From: Trichomonas tenax
Taxonomy: Eukaryota > Parabasalia > Trichomonadida > Trichomonadidae
DNA length: 64,000 bases
Assembly: GCA_023091735.1 (NCBI GenBank)
Contig: JALKBU010000146.1
Location: forward strand, 1 to 64,000
Direction: 5' to 3'
Shown here: positions 39,913-49,555 of the stretch, piece after piece
How positions within the stretch are numbered: position 1 is the stretch's first letter
How the letters are laid out: every line of letters starts with the position of its first letter
The notes under the pieces: model-generated
The model's database searches: none
What the model was told of the DNA's origin: nothing
Seen by the model: the letters and a program-made list of their open reading frames with translations, nothing else
Position numbers and translations under genes: made by a program

Positions 39913-41730
39913 ATGTCTGATCCTAATTCCCTACCTCAAGGAGACTATCCTCCACCACAGGGATACCCGCCGCAGCAAGGATATCCACCGCAACAAGGAT
40001 ATCCGCCCCAACAAGGATATCCGCCCCAACAAGGATATCCACCGCAACAAGGATACCCACCGCAGGAAGGATACCCACCACAGGGCTATAACCAGTACCC
40101 ACAGTACCAGCAGCCCCCACCAGGAGGCTACCAGCAGCCTCCGCCAGCTGGTTACCAGAACCCACCACCAGCCGTCGAGAGTGACACCATCTACAAGCAG
40201 AAGGATATCGAGTACAGAGAGATGGAGATTTGGCAATGGTATCAGCAGCCAAACGACAAGACTGAGCATTATGAGTATTGGAATGGCGCTCAGGCTTTCG
40301 AACCAAAGACATTCTCTGAGAACACGAAGAAGGAGAAGAAGTGGAACGATCTCGCCTGGTTCGTTATCTTCTACGTCCAACTTGCTGTTTCAATTATCTT
40401 AACCATTGCTGCCATCATCACCTCTCAGAAGGAATGGAAGAAGCTTTATGGTAATGATACAAGTTCAAGTTCAAGTACAAGTACAAGTTCAAATACAAGT
40501 GGTGAACTTAATAATCATGACCTTCTGGACATTTTCAAAAAAGGCATTGGCATTGGCTTCGGTATCGGCATTGTTGTTAACATCATCCATACTTTATATG
40601 CCTTATTCCTTCCAAAGGCCTATATCAAAGTTGGCTTCTTTATTCCAGCCATCCTTGTTTGCATTATCGTAATTCCAATCGCTGTCATCTTCAAAGCTTT
40701 TGTATTTTTGGTTATTCCAGCTCTCGTTGTCATTTGTGTCATTGTCTGCTACTGCTGCTTGAGAAAGTACATTCCATTCACCACAGCCATCTTCAAGAAG
40801 ACAGTCGAATTGATGATCAAGTACCCATCGCTCATTGTCTTCACAATCCTTGAACTTATCATCGATATTGTCATCAACATCGTATTCTCTGTTCAAGTCA
40901 CAGCCATTGCATTGTCCGGGTGGTCAAGAGTCCTCCTCATCTGGTCTGTCCTCTCATTCTTCTGGACAAACTTCACAGTTTACTACGCCGACTTCATGAT
41001 TGGCGCTGGCTTAGCTTCCTCGTACTACTTCCTCTACGACAGCGAGTACTTCCCACAGTACCCAGTCTGGGAGTCCTTCAAGCGTGCCATGACAACATCA
41101 TTCGGTTCTGCCTCCATGGCTGGCTTCCTCCTCGCTGTCATCAATACACTTCAGTGGCTCTGCGAGTCTGAAGCATCAGACAGCCCTTGGATGCTTATTA
41201 TCAAGTTAATCGCACTTTGCATCCTTTGTATTCTTGAAATGCTTGTCAAATTCCTCAACCACTACGGTCTTATCTACTGCGCAACATTCGGTATCTCGTA
41301 CACAGAAGGCTGCAGGAGATGGCTCGAACTCTCGACGAAGAGGTTCTGCAATGTCATCAACAGCGGCTGCATCATCAGCTGGACAGTCACATGGAACTGG
41401 TTCTGCTTCGCCGTCCTTGCATTGGGCGCTGGTGGTGGCTGTGGCTACGCATACGGCAAGAAGCTCTATCCAGACTCCCCTTGGTCTGTTTATCTTATTG
41501 TTGGAATCATTTGGGCCATGTTCGCTGCATTCTTCGCAGGCATCTTCTTCAACATCCTTTCTGCTCCACTCGAAGTTATCTCAGACACACTCCTCGTCTG
41601 CTTCGCTGAGCACCCAGAGAGACTCAAGACAACAGCTAACGATCTCTACCAGACAATCGCTGATCTTTACCACGAGGAACTCGCATCAAAGATCGCGAAG
41701 AAGGGCAAGATGAAGAAGAACAAGCATTAA
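39913..41730 (+). CDS. choline transporter-like (SLC44/CTL) membrane protein
   Basis: The protein has 605 aa from the ATG at 39913 (MSDPNSLPQGD); an upstream TTG frame is not needed. Residues 17-57 are tandem GYPPQQ repeats, followed by more Pro/Gln/Tyr-rich sequence. The first membrane helix begins near 150 (WFVIFYVQLAVSIILTIAA). A Ser/Thr-rich loop follows, then about nine more hydrophobic segments. The C-terminal region NILSAPLEVISDTLLVCFAEHPER has the family's end signature (helix, then D-T-x-x-x-C-F). SLC44 proteins move choline and ethanolamine across plasma or organelle membranes; substrate is inferred from family. The Pro/Gln-rich cytosolic N-terminus is unusual and may bind partners or membranes. 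Confidence 0.82.
   Translation: MSDPNSLPQGDYPPPQGYPPQQGYPPQQGYPPQQGYPPQQGYPPQQGYPPQEGYPPQGYNQYPQYQQPPPGGYQQPPPAGYQNPPPAVESDTIYKQKDIEYREMEIWQWYQQPNDKTEHYEYWNGAQAFEPKTFSENTKKEKKWNDLAWFVIFYVQLAVSIILTIAAIITSQKEWKKLYGNDTSSSSSTSTSSNTSGELNNHDLLDIFKKGIGIGFGIGIVVNIIHTLYALFLPKAYIKVGFFIPAILVCIIVIPIAVIFKAFVFLVIPALVVICVIVCYCCLRKYIPFTTAIFKKTVELMIKYPSLIVFTILELIIDIVINIVFSVQVTAIALSGWSRVLLIWSVLSFFWTNFTVYYADFMIGAGLASSYYFLYDSEYFPQYPVWESFKRAMTTSFGSASMAGFLLAVINTLQWLCESEASDSPWMLIIKLIALCILCILEMLVKFLNHYGLIYCATFGISYTEGCRRWLELSTKRFCNVINSGCIISWTVTWNWFCFAVLALGAGGGCGYAYGKKLYPDSPWSVYLIVGIIWAMFAAFFAGIFFNILSAPLEVISDTLLVCFAEHPERLKTTANDLYQTIADLYHEELASKIAKKGKMKKNKH
39961..40083 (+). repeat. 18-nt tandem repeat encoding GYPPQQ
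   Basis: Six 18-nt units (GGATATCCACCGCAACAA-like) and a final 15-nt unit, in frame within the SLC44-like gene. Differences are nearly all synonymous, apart from Q to E in unit six. Confidence 0.9.
40461..40500 (+). repeat. hexanucleotide-like CAAGTT/CAAGTA repeat
   Basis: A short microsatellite within the transporter gene encodes the Ser/Thr-rich stretch of the first loop. It is in frame and tolerated. Confidence 0.7.
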
Positions 41731-42036
41731 TTTTTTCGTTGTGACATTTTTGATTGAAAGTAAATACGAAATTTCTTGATTTTGTTAATTTCCAACCAAA
41801 TTATTTATAAATTCAAAAAAAAATAAATATTATTGAGGTTCTCATTGTAAATATGAAAGTATACTAATTATTTAACTTTTGCATAATTTTAATTTATCGA
41901 ATTTTTAATAATTTGCACTAGAAAAATACATTTTTTGATAAAATTTTTGAATATTTTTGGTGTTTCAAGTAATATATTTTTCAAGATTTGGATGAAATAA
42001 ACAAATAATATATTTATAAACAACAAAAACAAACAG
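41731..42036. other. convergent 3' intergenic region
   Basis: A+T-rich spacer between converging gene ends. AAATAAAT occurs at 41818-41827. No gene. Confidence 0.5.
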
Positions 42037-43336
42037 TTAGTCATATGAATACTTGATGTCCGCAAAAAATCCGTTTCGAATATTCCATTGAGAAGGATTA
42101 ATGGACTGTAACTTCCTTCTTTCGTTTCCCTGGCGAATAAGCTCAAACTTTTCTTTAAGCTCTCTAATTACTTCGTAATTTTTTTCGATTAAATCTTTCG
42201 TAAATTCATACTTATACATTTTTTTCAGTAAATACAATGAATTAGCCGACAAAACGCGTAGTTCTTTCATCTTGTATGAGTTAATCAAATTGGGAATGAA
42301 AAATAATGAAATTCTTTCGATATGTTTTGTATGAAGCAATTGCTTGATGAATTTGATAATAGTTTGGTGTAATATAGTGTGATGTGGATATCTCTCCATG
42401 CAGGTCCAAATTTTTTGATATAAATCAGATCTTTCGAGTGATTCGAGCAAAGTTTCGCTATCCATCGCTTTGTGTATCTGAATGGCCTGAGATATGAAAT
42501 TGATAGAGGCAACTTGATATTCAGAAAAAAATTCTGTTTCATTGGTAATATTAAACATAGCTGTGTCTATCATATCAATGAAATATCTCATCGTTGACGT
42601 ATCCAACAGTGAAAGATATGCAAGCCATTGATTATTCAAGATATGAATCATATTACTGTCGAATTTTTTCGTAATGGTGTCTAAGCACCTCTCTGTGGAG
42701 AAGCGAATCCTTAGGAACTCGTTTTGACAAAGTCCTCGAATTATCGAAAATAAACCTGCAATTTTCTCTGGAGTTCTCTCAGATTGAAGTTCTCTCGTAA
42801 GTGTATTGAATGTGTTGAGAACTTGCTCTGAAATGTTTGCGCATTGGAGAAATCTAGTGTAAATTCTAGTTGGCGTTGCATCACGTGCAAATGTAATAAA
42901 GAGATGCTGCACATCATCGTTATCGCTAAAATTTAGTAATTCTGGAATAAAATTATAAAATTGATATAATGAATCTTGTTTTAAACGCGAATTATCATCG
43001 ATAATTATAGAAATTCTGTGTATTAATATCGTAGATTTGGTTGTTTTTAGTATGTCATGCATTTTTTGAAGTAAATCGTCGCTAACTTCGCGAATAGCGA
43101 GCATTATTCGAAAAGCTCTGATGTTTAGGACATCAATCTTGTCATCGAACGCTAATTCGATAACTTTGTCTATATGATTCTTAAAGCTGAATGTTAGAAA
43201 ATAAAAAGTACTAATTTATGAACGAAGAGTCACGTAGACGTATTGACCTTTCTATCCGCTGGTCCTCCATGACCTCCCTGAACGTTATATCGGGATTACC
43301 GAACAAACTTCTTCGGGGAGAATTTCCAACAGACAT
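42037..43336 (-). CDS. alpha-helical repeat (ARM/HEAT-like) protein with 25-nt intron
   Basis: Joining exon 1 (43336-43212) to exon 2 (43186-42037) gives an exact 424-codon frame. Exon 1 starts MSVGNSPRRSLFGNPD and contains the basic segment EDQRIERSIRLRDSSF; the Tyr codon is split by the intron as TA/C. Without the intron, exon 1 stops in the TAG overlapping the donor site. The rest is all-helical (KVIELAFDDKIDVLNIRAF, then repeated hydrophobic helices), as in importin-alpha or other ARM/HEAT proteins. The basic N-terminus faintly recalls an importin-beta-binding segment, but the protein is short for importin alpha and lacks the clear motifs, so function stays open. Confidence 0.75.
43187..43211 (-). 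other. 25-nt spliceosomal intron
   Basis: On the minus strand it begins GTACTT and ends TTCTAACATTCAG. The last 12 bases match the trichomonad acceptor ACTAACACACAG at 9 positions, with CTAAC fused close to the 3' splice site. Removal restores the reading frame exactly. Phase 2. Confidence 0.8.
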
Positions 43337-44370
43337 CTTTTTGTTTACCAATCTTATCAATCACATAGAGTATCAGGCATAGATCTATGTTCACCTCTGT
43401 GCATTATGTAAAATTTCGTTATTGATCATGATTGAATAAGAATAAGTTAAATTTTGAGTTAATTAGGTGTAATTATAGGTGGATATTCGTAATTCATTAA
43501 AATATTCGCGATTTAAAATTTTGCCGTTTAGAATTTACATGACAGAACAAAATCATTACCAAGTTAAATAACATCTATGTAAAACGCTTGAGAATGATAT
43601 GATGCATGAATATCTTTGATTCATGTTGGACAGAATGCATGTAGGTCCATTATGGTAACAAAATTTTGAATATTTGTCAAATACTTGATTTGTACAAGCA
43701 GAGTATGTAACTAATATAGAAAGGCTACTTCTTAATGTATTTTAGTGATGTAAATTCATCAAATTGCTTAATGAATGATTATTGGAAATTTCGAGAATGA
43801 TATATTATGCATTGCGATAAAGCCCCAAGTGAAACAAAAGCCATTAGATGATGATAGTTGTGGATGATGATGAAAATATATACTTATCGTATGTAAATGT
43901 CCTGGCAACATTAGAGTTGTGATATAGTTGCAATCAATGAAAAGAAAAATATAAGCTTTCTCTGTGCTTTGCAATTGAAATTCATATTTTTTTGTTTTAA
44001 TACTCTTGCTTCTGCAAATTCAATAATGATCATAATGCTTGACAATTTATTTTCCATGTTGCACTGATTTTACTTCCTTTTGCTTTGTTAATGTATGATT
44101 TAAAGAAGGATTTAGGAAGTATAAAATCAAATTTTTCCCGTAGTTGATGTAAATGGCTATGTATACCTCATAAACGAGTTTAAAAATATATATATGTGAT
44201 ATCTATGAAACACAAATTGATTAATTACCATTTTTGGCAACTTCTTTTGGCATAATTTAGGTAATTTCAAAGAATTATGTGCGATAAACCAGTATGTATC
44301 AATACCAACATAAAGGAAAAGAAAAATCTACTGTGAAGAATGTAATATTCCTATACAATCTCTTAATTTG
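43337..44370. other. intergenic region
   Basis: Roughly 1 kb, A+T-rich, with no supportable gene. It ends with the left 9-bp target duplication (44362-44370) of the element that follows. Confidence 0.5.
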
Positions 44371-44568
44371 GGGAAAAATTTTCCTTCTACGGTGTAGTCA
44401 CGCGACCTTCATAACTTTTTATCTGATCAATATTTTTTCGATTTGAAAGTACTTTCATGTACATATTGATAGTTGTCTATCCAGTGGTATAAGTGGCACA
44501 GTCTATATATCTATCAAATCATTGATTGCATTTCAAATTGTCCAAAAATATACGATTTCCAGCATAAA
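44371..44568 (+). repeat. left terminal inverted repeat of MITE
   Basis: It starts GGGAAAAATTTTCCTTCTAC and is mirrored exactly in position by 44821-45018. Confidence 0.9.
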
Positions 44569-44820
44569 TGTATGCGCTAATATGCAGCGCTGAGGAAGGA
44601 TGGTGTCTCAGCGCATAATTTTTTTTCATTGCCAAATCTAAGATTCTAAAATTTTACATTATTACAGCTGCAAATCCAAATCTCATCAAATCCAATAACT
44701 TTCATGTGTATAATCGCCCTAAAATCAATTAATGAATTAGTTGCATTTTTAATTTTAAGCGTATAAGAGGCATTTGAATCAATAATACACATAAAAATAT
44801 CATATGCTGCATATGATATT

Positions 44821-45018
44821 TTTATGCTGGAAATCGTATATTTTTGGACAATTTGAAATGCAATCAATGATTTGATAGATATATAGACTGTGCCACTTAT
44901 ACCACTGGATAGACAACTATCAATAAGTTCATGAAAGTACTTTCAAATCGAAAAAATATTGATCAGATAAAAAGTTATGAAGGTCGCGTGACTACACCGT
45001 AGAAGGAAAAATACTGCC
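44821..45018 (-). repeat. right terminal inverted repeat of MITE
   Basis: Reverse complement starts GGCAGTATTTTTCCTTCTAC and then follows the left repeat to AGCATAAA. Confidence 0.9.
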
Positions 45019-45949
45019 CTTAATTTGGAATCACATTTGATAAATTTAAGCGTAATGATGATAAAATGCTAACATTTGATAAGGGATAACTGAGTTCATA
45101 TATAAAATAGGTAATTCATTGTATATAGATTAATACATATCAATCTCAAATATTGAGCGCTTTGATCCATGAAATATTATTCATCACAACTATTATATGG
45201 CTAGTACTTTGCATATTGCTGTAAAACTTCAATATTATAAAAGAAGTGGATATATCTTTATTTCTAGATAAAATGAAATGGATAATCACATGGATTATCC
45301 ATTATATCCTATTTGGGTCTTAATCCACTTCATTGCATAATGCCAAAACTAGTTTCATTATTAAAGAGATATATTTCCAACATTTCCATCGTGAATCTCA
45401 TAGATAACTGATGAAATCACATTTAGCTCAACTATTAGAAGGAGAATAGATACATAAAACGGATTCAATTCTAAAATTCAAATCAAGCGAATTATTTTTG
45501 TTTACATTGGCCTCTCATCTTCTTTCAACATATCAGATATAACCATTCAATCAGTTTAATGATATGCAAATAATCGATTGAGCATCAACTCACTTTTATC
45601 TTCACCAAATTTTCATTCTTTAATCATCATTCTTACCAAATACCACAAAGTACAGATTAGCATTTGTTGTGGATCATGTCTTAGAAGTTACAAAGCTCAA
45701 AAACGTAGGCAACAAAAATCAAAAAATACTCAAAGTCAAATCGATCAATAAGCTTATAAACGATATGATAGACTATGCTACACGAGCTTAGTCCATATTT
45801 AAAGCGAATTCGGGTCCATCTCTATTGTTTCATTGTTTGGGGCAAAAATTACGAAAAGTTTGACATGTTTATTTTTCGATTTGACTTGTGAAATAGCTTC
45901 TACACTGTATAAGGAAGCTATTTTTGAAGTGAAAACGCATAAATATAAA
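45019..45949. other. intergenic region
   Basis: It begins with the right target duplication. The rest is A+T-rich with no recognisable gene. Confidence 0.5.
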
Positions 45950-46499
45950 ATGGCAAGAAAACGAAAAAAAGTGCCGCCATTCAGGTATGAATTTCATTTT
46001 CCTATTTTCCTTATCTAGTTCTAAACTCCGTGAAAGGAAGTCGGCATTGTCATTCTCCAACACAAATGTCGAGTACAGGCCGATCTCTGCGAGGGTTTCT
46101 CTCGATTCTCTTGCTCAGTATATAATTGACAACAACTACATGACTAAGGAAGCGACAGAAAAGCTCCTCCAGAGACTGAAGATTGCAAAGAAGGTCTCAA
46201 CGCATGACAATACGTTCAACCTCGATAATAATCCAAGCGAGGTATCCGTCCGTAGGGCCACAAGGCAGGACACTCGCATCACTATTGTCAAGGATGAGAC
46301 CGGGCAGTTCGGTAACCTTCAGCTTGAGAGTTTAGTCTCCTCCGCTGACGTAAAATCGGAGATGTCGACCTCTAACTCCGTTGATTTGCTTTTGTGGAAG
46401 TGGAAGAGGAATTCTAAAGTCGAATGGAAGCCTCTTGATAATGCTGAAATCAACAAGGTTAAGAATTTCCTTGATGACTTAACAAAATCAGCTCGGTAA
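45950..46499 (+). CDS. basic hypothetical protein, probably with a 34-nt intron
   Basis: Proposed exons are 45950-45984 and 46019-46499. The joined frame starts MARKRKKVPPF, passes the junction through an AG/T Ser codon, and continues SKLRERKSALSFSN to DDLTKSAR, 171 aa. The candidate intron begins GTATGA and ends TTATCTAG. It lacks the CTAAC acceptor motif seen in the other intron, so the splice call is weaker. Without splicing, a 170-aa frame would start at ATG 45987 with an out-of-place hydrophobic start (MNFIFLFSLS), which is why I prefer splicing. The body has a helical segment (DSLAQYIIDNNYMTKEATEK) and an aromatic motif LLLWKWKRNSKVEWKPL. No family is recognised; a nuclear or ribosome-linked role is possible from the basic start. 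Confidence 0.55.
45985..46018 (+). other. candidate 34-nt intron
   Basis: GTATGA to CTAG, pyrimidine-rich, phase 2. Removing it joins two frames into a sensible basic N-terminus. The donor is close to the trichomonad GTATGT. The acceptor is atypical. Confidence 0.45.
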
Positions 46500-47745
46500 G
46501 GCCCATCAATCTCTGTCGGTATATATTTTGTTCGTAAGATTACGTATAAATAGTAGCACTATTCTGAAAATTTAGCCATATTATTTATTTCATATTTTGT
46601 TTTACCGACAATCCTTTCGTTGTTCTCATAATCGCACAGCCGTTCTATTTGCAATAGAGAATAAGTATATATTCTCTCTGTTTTGCACTTTTATGTGAAT
46701 GTAATCGACATTTATAAAATTATATGCGAATTATAACTTTTGGAATATGCAAATATATAACTCAGATAAACGAAAATAGATTTTCGTTAGGTAACTCCCA
46801 TAATGAGTGAGATTTTCATACGAAAATATGGCAACATCCGGAATCTTTGTATTGTCGCTATCAAACAGTTAGGGATTTGATAGACAATGTGATTGTAATG
46901 TGATTATCATGTGTATCCATCATTATCTATCATGAAATCATATCAATGATAAAATGAGATGAAAAACATGAATCACTACAAATCAATGCACCACACGTAT
47001 GCAGGGACTGTGAACAAATAAAAAACATCTCAAAATAAAGAGAGGTCACCTTAAACAATTTCCTTATTTAATATTTATATTGTCCGAAAAAATTTCAATA
47101 ATGATTTCTGACATTCATAATTTCGATTTAACGAAAAATTCAATGAATCAATGAACTATATGCTACAAGCTGCTGAACTAACTAATAAAAACCATTATCA
47201 GATTTTGAAACAAAAGCATATCAAAACTTGGTCAATGGCTTTTACGTTTAACACAACATAATGAACATAGACCCAAAAGCATAATAATAAACAAATTGCA
47301 TGTGTGACAGAAATTCAGATTCAAAATTCATCCAAAAACATAAAATCAAGCTTTTGGTAAGCGACCATGGAGCGACATCGCAGTGGCGATTCCGTATGAT
47401 TGATTAGAATTGATATCTTTAAAGATGAAACACATTGTTTCTGAGAAAAATGTAGCCAAAATGCGAAATAGAGCCCGGCACAGTCCTAAGAAGCAATGGC
47501 TAGAGCGTGAGAAGGTGGTTGGCCTCAGGAATTGTATATTATAGGACGATAAAATTGCTCTCAAACGTATTTTTATTAAAAATATTTATTTATAACACTT
47601 TATTAAATGTTTTCGATGATCAAAAGATTCATTGAAATCAATTTTTGAAAATAAAATGAATATTAATGGTTATCTACTGGTTAGCGTGAAATCGAATTTC
47701 AGCATAAAATATTTTTTTCTGTAGTTTACATTGAATTCACATTTG
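46500..47745. other. intergenic region
   Basis: A+T-rich. A slightly GC-richer patch at 47350-47540 carries opposing short frames (72 codons minus, 39 codons plus starting MKHIVSEKNVAKMRNRARH). Neither is convincing, though the patch could be a gene remnant. Confidence 0.4.
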
Positions 47746-48609
47746 ATGGAAGGAACTTATTCTACACTCACAGAGGTCATTCTCGCTGTCTTTCAGCACG
47801 AGCAGACATCCTTACTGTCCTTGGATAAGATATGCGAGGAAGTAAACAGCCCAGACTTACGCCTAGATAACGGTAAGAGTGCTCCTGTTCCATGCACGAG
47901 CATATCTCGCAGAAGAATCAGTTCGATCCTCTCCAGCTCAGAGCTCTTCGTCAGGGCTGGCCCACCAAGGTCCTGCATCTGGGCTTTGAGACCACAGAAT
48001 CCATTGTTTTTGAGCAATGGTGCTTTGGCCTCGGCAATAGAACAGACACTTACAGAAAATGGTCCCCTGCTCATTGAAGAGTTCGTTACTCTCACAGGAC
48101 TCGCTGGATCAAACGAATCAGTTTTCCAACACTTTTTCTTGTCGCATCCAGATGAGTACTCCATGGATATAGACAACAGATGGTGGTTTGCCAACCAGCC
48201 ACGGCCAGTTCGCCGACAGTTCGATAATGTTGTTGTTGCCATTGTTCACGCTTTGAACGTATTGGGTCCGGAGACTTCAATCGAAGAGATTCACTGGTAT
48301 CTCTGCTTGGCGACTACCGACGGCAACAAGAAGATCTCCAGAAGGAAGATTTCTAGGGAATTAAGTCGCCGCGCAGACCTCTTCAAACACATCTCGCGCG
48401 CGAAATATTCGCTTATCCAGCCAACAGAGCAGAAGCCTGCCAGACCGGCAATCCCAGAACCTATTATCTCAACATTTAGCGAACCAAAATCCTTCTCATT
48501 TGACTTTTCTTATGATATCCCACAATGTGAAACACCGCCTTGTGCTCTATATGATAGATTTGATGCTAATGATTTCTTCGGAGCAAGTTTCACTTGCACT
48601 TTTGAATGA
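47746..48609 (+). CDS. protein with three winged-helix-like modules
   Basis: A 287-aa protein from ATG at 47746, six nt after an initiator-like TCACATT. Three helical units of about 60-70 residues appear in series: residues ~3-85 (ILAVFQHEQTSLLSLDKICEEV, ending RISSILSSSELFVRAG and a WALRP strand), ~90-150 (SAIEQTLTENGPLLIEEFV, ending DNRWWFAN), and ~160-225 (VVAIVHALNVLGPETSIEEI, ending RELSRRADLFKHISRAKYSL). Each has helix-helix-recognition helix-beta-wing character as in HARE-HTH or other winged-helix folds. The third is the clearest. The tail is Pro/Phe/Asp-rich. It is likely nuclear and DNA-binding; the exact family is not recognised. Confidence 0.6.
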   Translation: MEGTYSTLTEVILAVFQHEQTSLLSLDKICEEVNSPDLRLDNGKSAPVPCTSISRRRISSILSSSELFVRAGPPRSCIWALRPQNPLFLSNGALASAIEQTLTENGPLLIEEFVTLTGLAGSNESVFQHFFLSHPDEYSMDIDNRWWFANQPRPVRRQFDNVVVAIVHALNVLGPETSIEEIHWYLCLATTDGNKKISRRKISRELSRRADLFKHISRAKYSLIQPTEQKPARPAIPEPIISTFSEPKSFSFDFSYDIPQCETPPCALYDRFDANDFFGASFTCTFE

Positions 48610-49397
48610 CTTTTTTCCCCTTTCCTATTTCGGCACACTTTGGACAGATCTTGCCTACCCACTCATCCATATATGTATATATATTAAAAATTTCGTTTCT
48701 ACCGAATTTATTATTATTTTTTTATTACAACTCAGTAATAAAGCTTGTGTAATTTCGAAATATACATCCAATGGTTCCAGTCTATCATTGTATATGGTCT
48801 TTGTATCGCGGTAACTATTATACGTCTTAAATATTGTAATCTTATTGATCCAATAACATTGACTTACCTGAATCGAACAGAATCCATCCTAATATGCGTT
48901 GCCTGGGCCATACGGAAGGAGTGTAGGGTGAAGTAAACTATTATCGACAGAGAACTTGGGTCTCTATTTTATTGATCTAGGTATCGATACGCAAACCTTT
49001 TCGTTGTGCGTTTTCATATAACCATCTATTAAGTTATCTGAGTTGTGAGCTGAAAATTCCTTAATTTTTATTTTAGAAAAAAAATTGGTTGACATTTGCG
49101 TTTCTCACTGCTGGTTAATTTCTTGTGGGCCCCGTGATGACAGCCATACGAAAAGAAATCGAGTTTTCCGGGATATTGACATGTTTTTAAAACATAGTGA
49201 TTTAGTCCTCAACATCCCAAAATCAGCTCTCATAGGTCGAATCCAATGAAGTTTTCACTGAAAATGAAGCTGATATCGAGGAAACTCTTTTTTCAAGCAA
49301 AGTTTGATAATATTTGACGATTAAATTTCGTTGACACAGTCAATGTTGTCCATACAGTCTAAGTATCATATTATTTTCATGTGTGAAATCATCAAAT
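48610..49397. other. intergenic region
   Basis: A+T-rich. TGA stop at 48607 is followed by CTTTTTTCCC. Short frames here are not supported. Confidence 0.5.
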
Positions 49398-49511
49398 TGT
49401 CACTTTTCGTTCATTAATGTCACTTTTTATTATTGGCACTTTTAAGATCTTGAAATGTCACTTTTAGTAAAGTGAAAATGTCACCTTTTTCCATCTTAAA
49501 TTGTCACTTTT
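49398..49511 (+). promoter_or_regulatory. array of TGTCACTTTT motifs
   Basis: TGTCACTTTT occurs at 49398-49407, 49418-49427, 49456-49465 and 49502-49511, with TGTCACCTTTT at 49479-49489 and a weaker GGCACTTTT near 49435-49443. All have the same orientation and lie 45-160 nt before the next ATG. The motif is not the Inr, M3 or M5 core element described for Trichomonas vaginalis. It probably binds a transcription factor. Confidence 0.55.
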
Positions 49512-49555
49512 CAAGAATTTTAACGGCAAGTTAAAAATCGAAAAAATTGACAGAA

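Larger units (their letters stand above)
44371..45018. mobile_element. 648-bp Mutator-like non-autonomous element (MITE)
   Basis: Terminal inverted repeats of 198 bp (44371-44568 and 44821-45018) are nearly identical; only the outer ~10 bases and a few internal bases differ. The element is flanked by perfect 9-bp direct repeats CTTAATTTG (44362-44370 and 45019-45027). Long inverted repeats plus a 9-bp duplication are hallmarks of Mutator-like elements, which are known in Trichomonas. The 252-bp interior (44569-44820) has a GCGCTGAG/CTCAGCGC hairpin (44587-44614) and no transposase; a 73-codon minus frame there is not convincing. The clean duplication and matched repeats point to recent insertion. 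Confidence 0.9.

Noticed and set aside
44646..44867. 73-codon minus-strand frame in the MITE
   Set aside because: It spans interior and terminal repeat, has no transposase motif and is too short.
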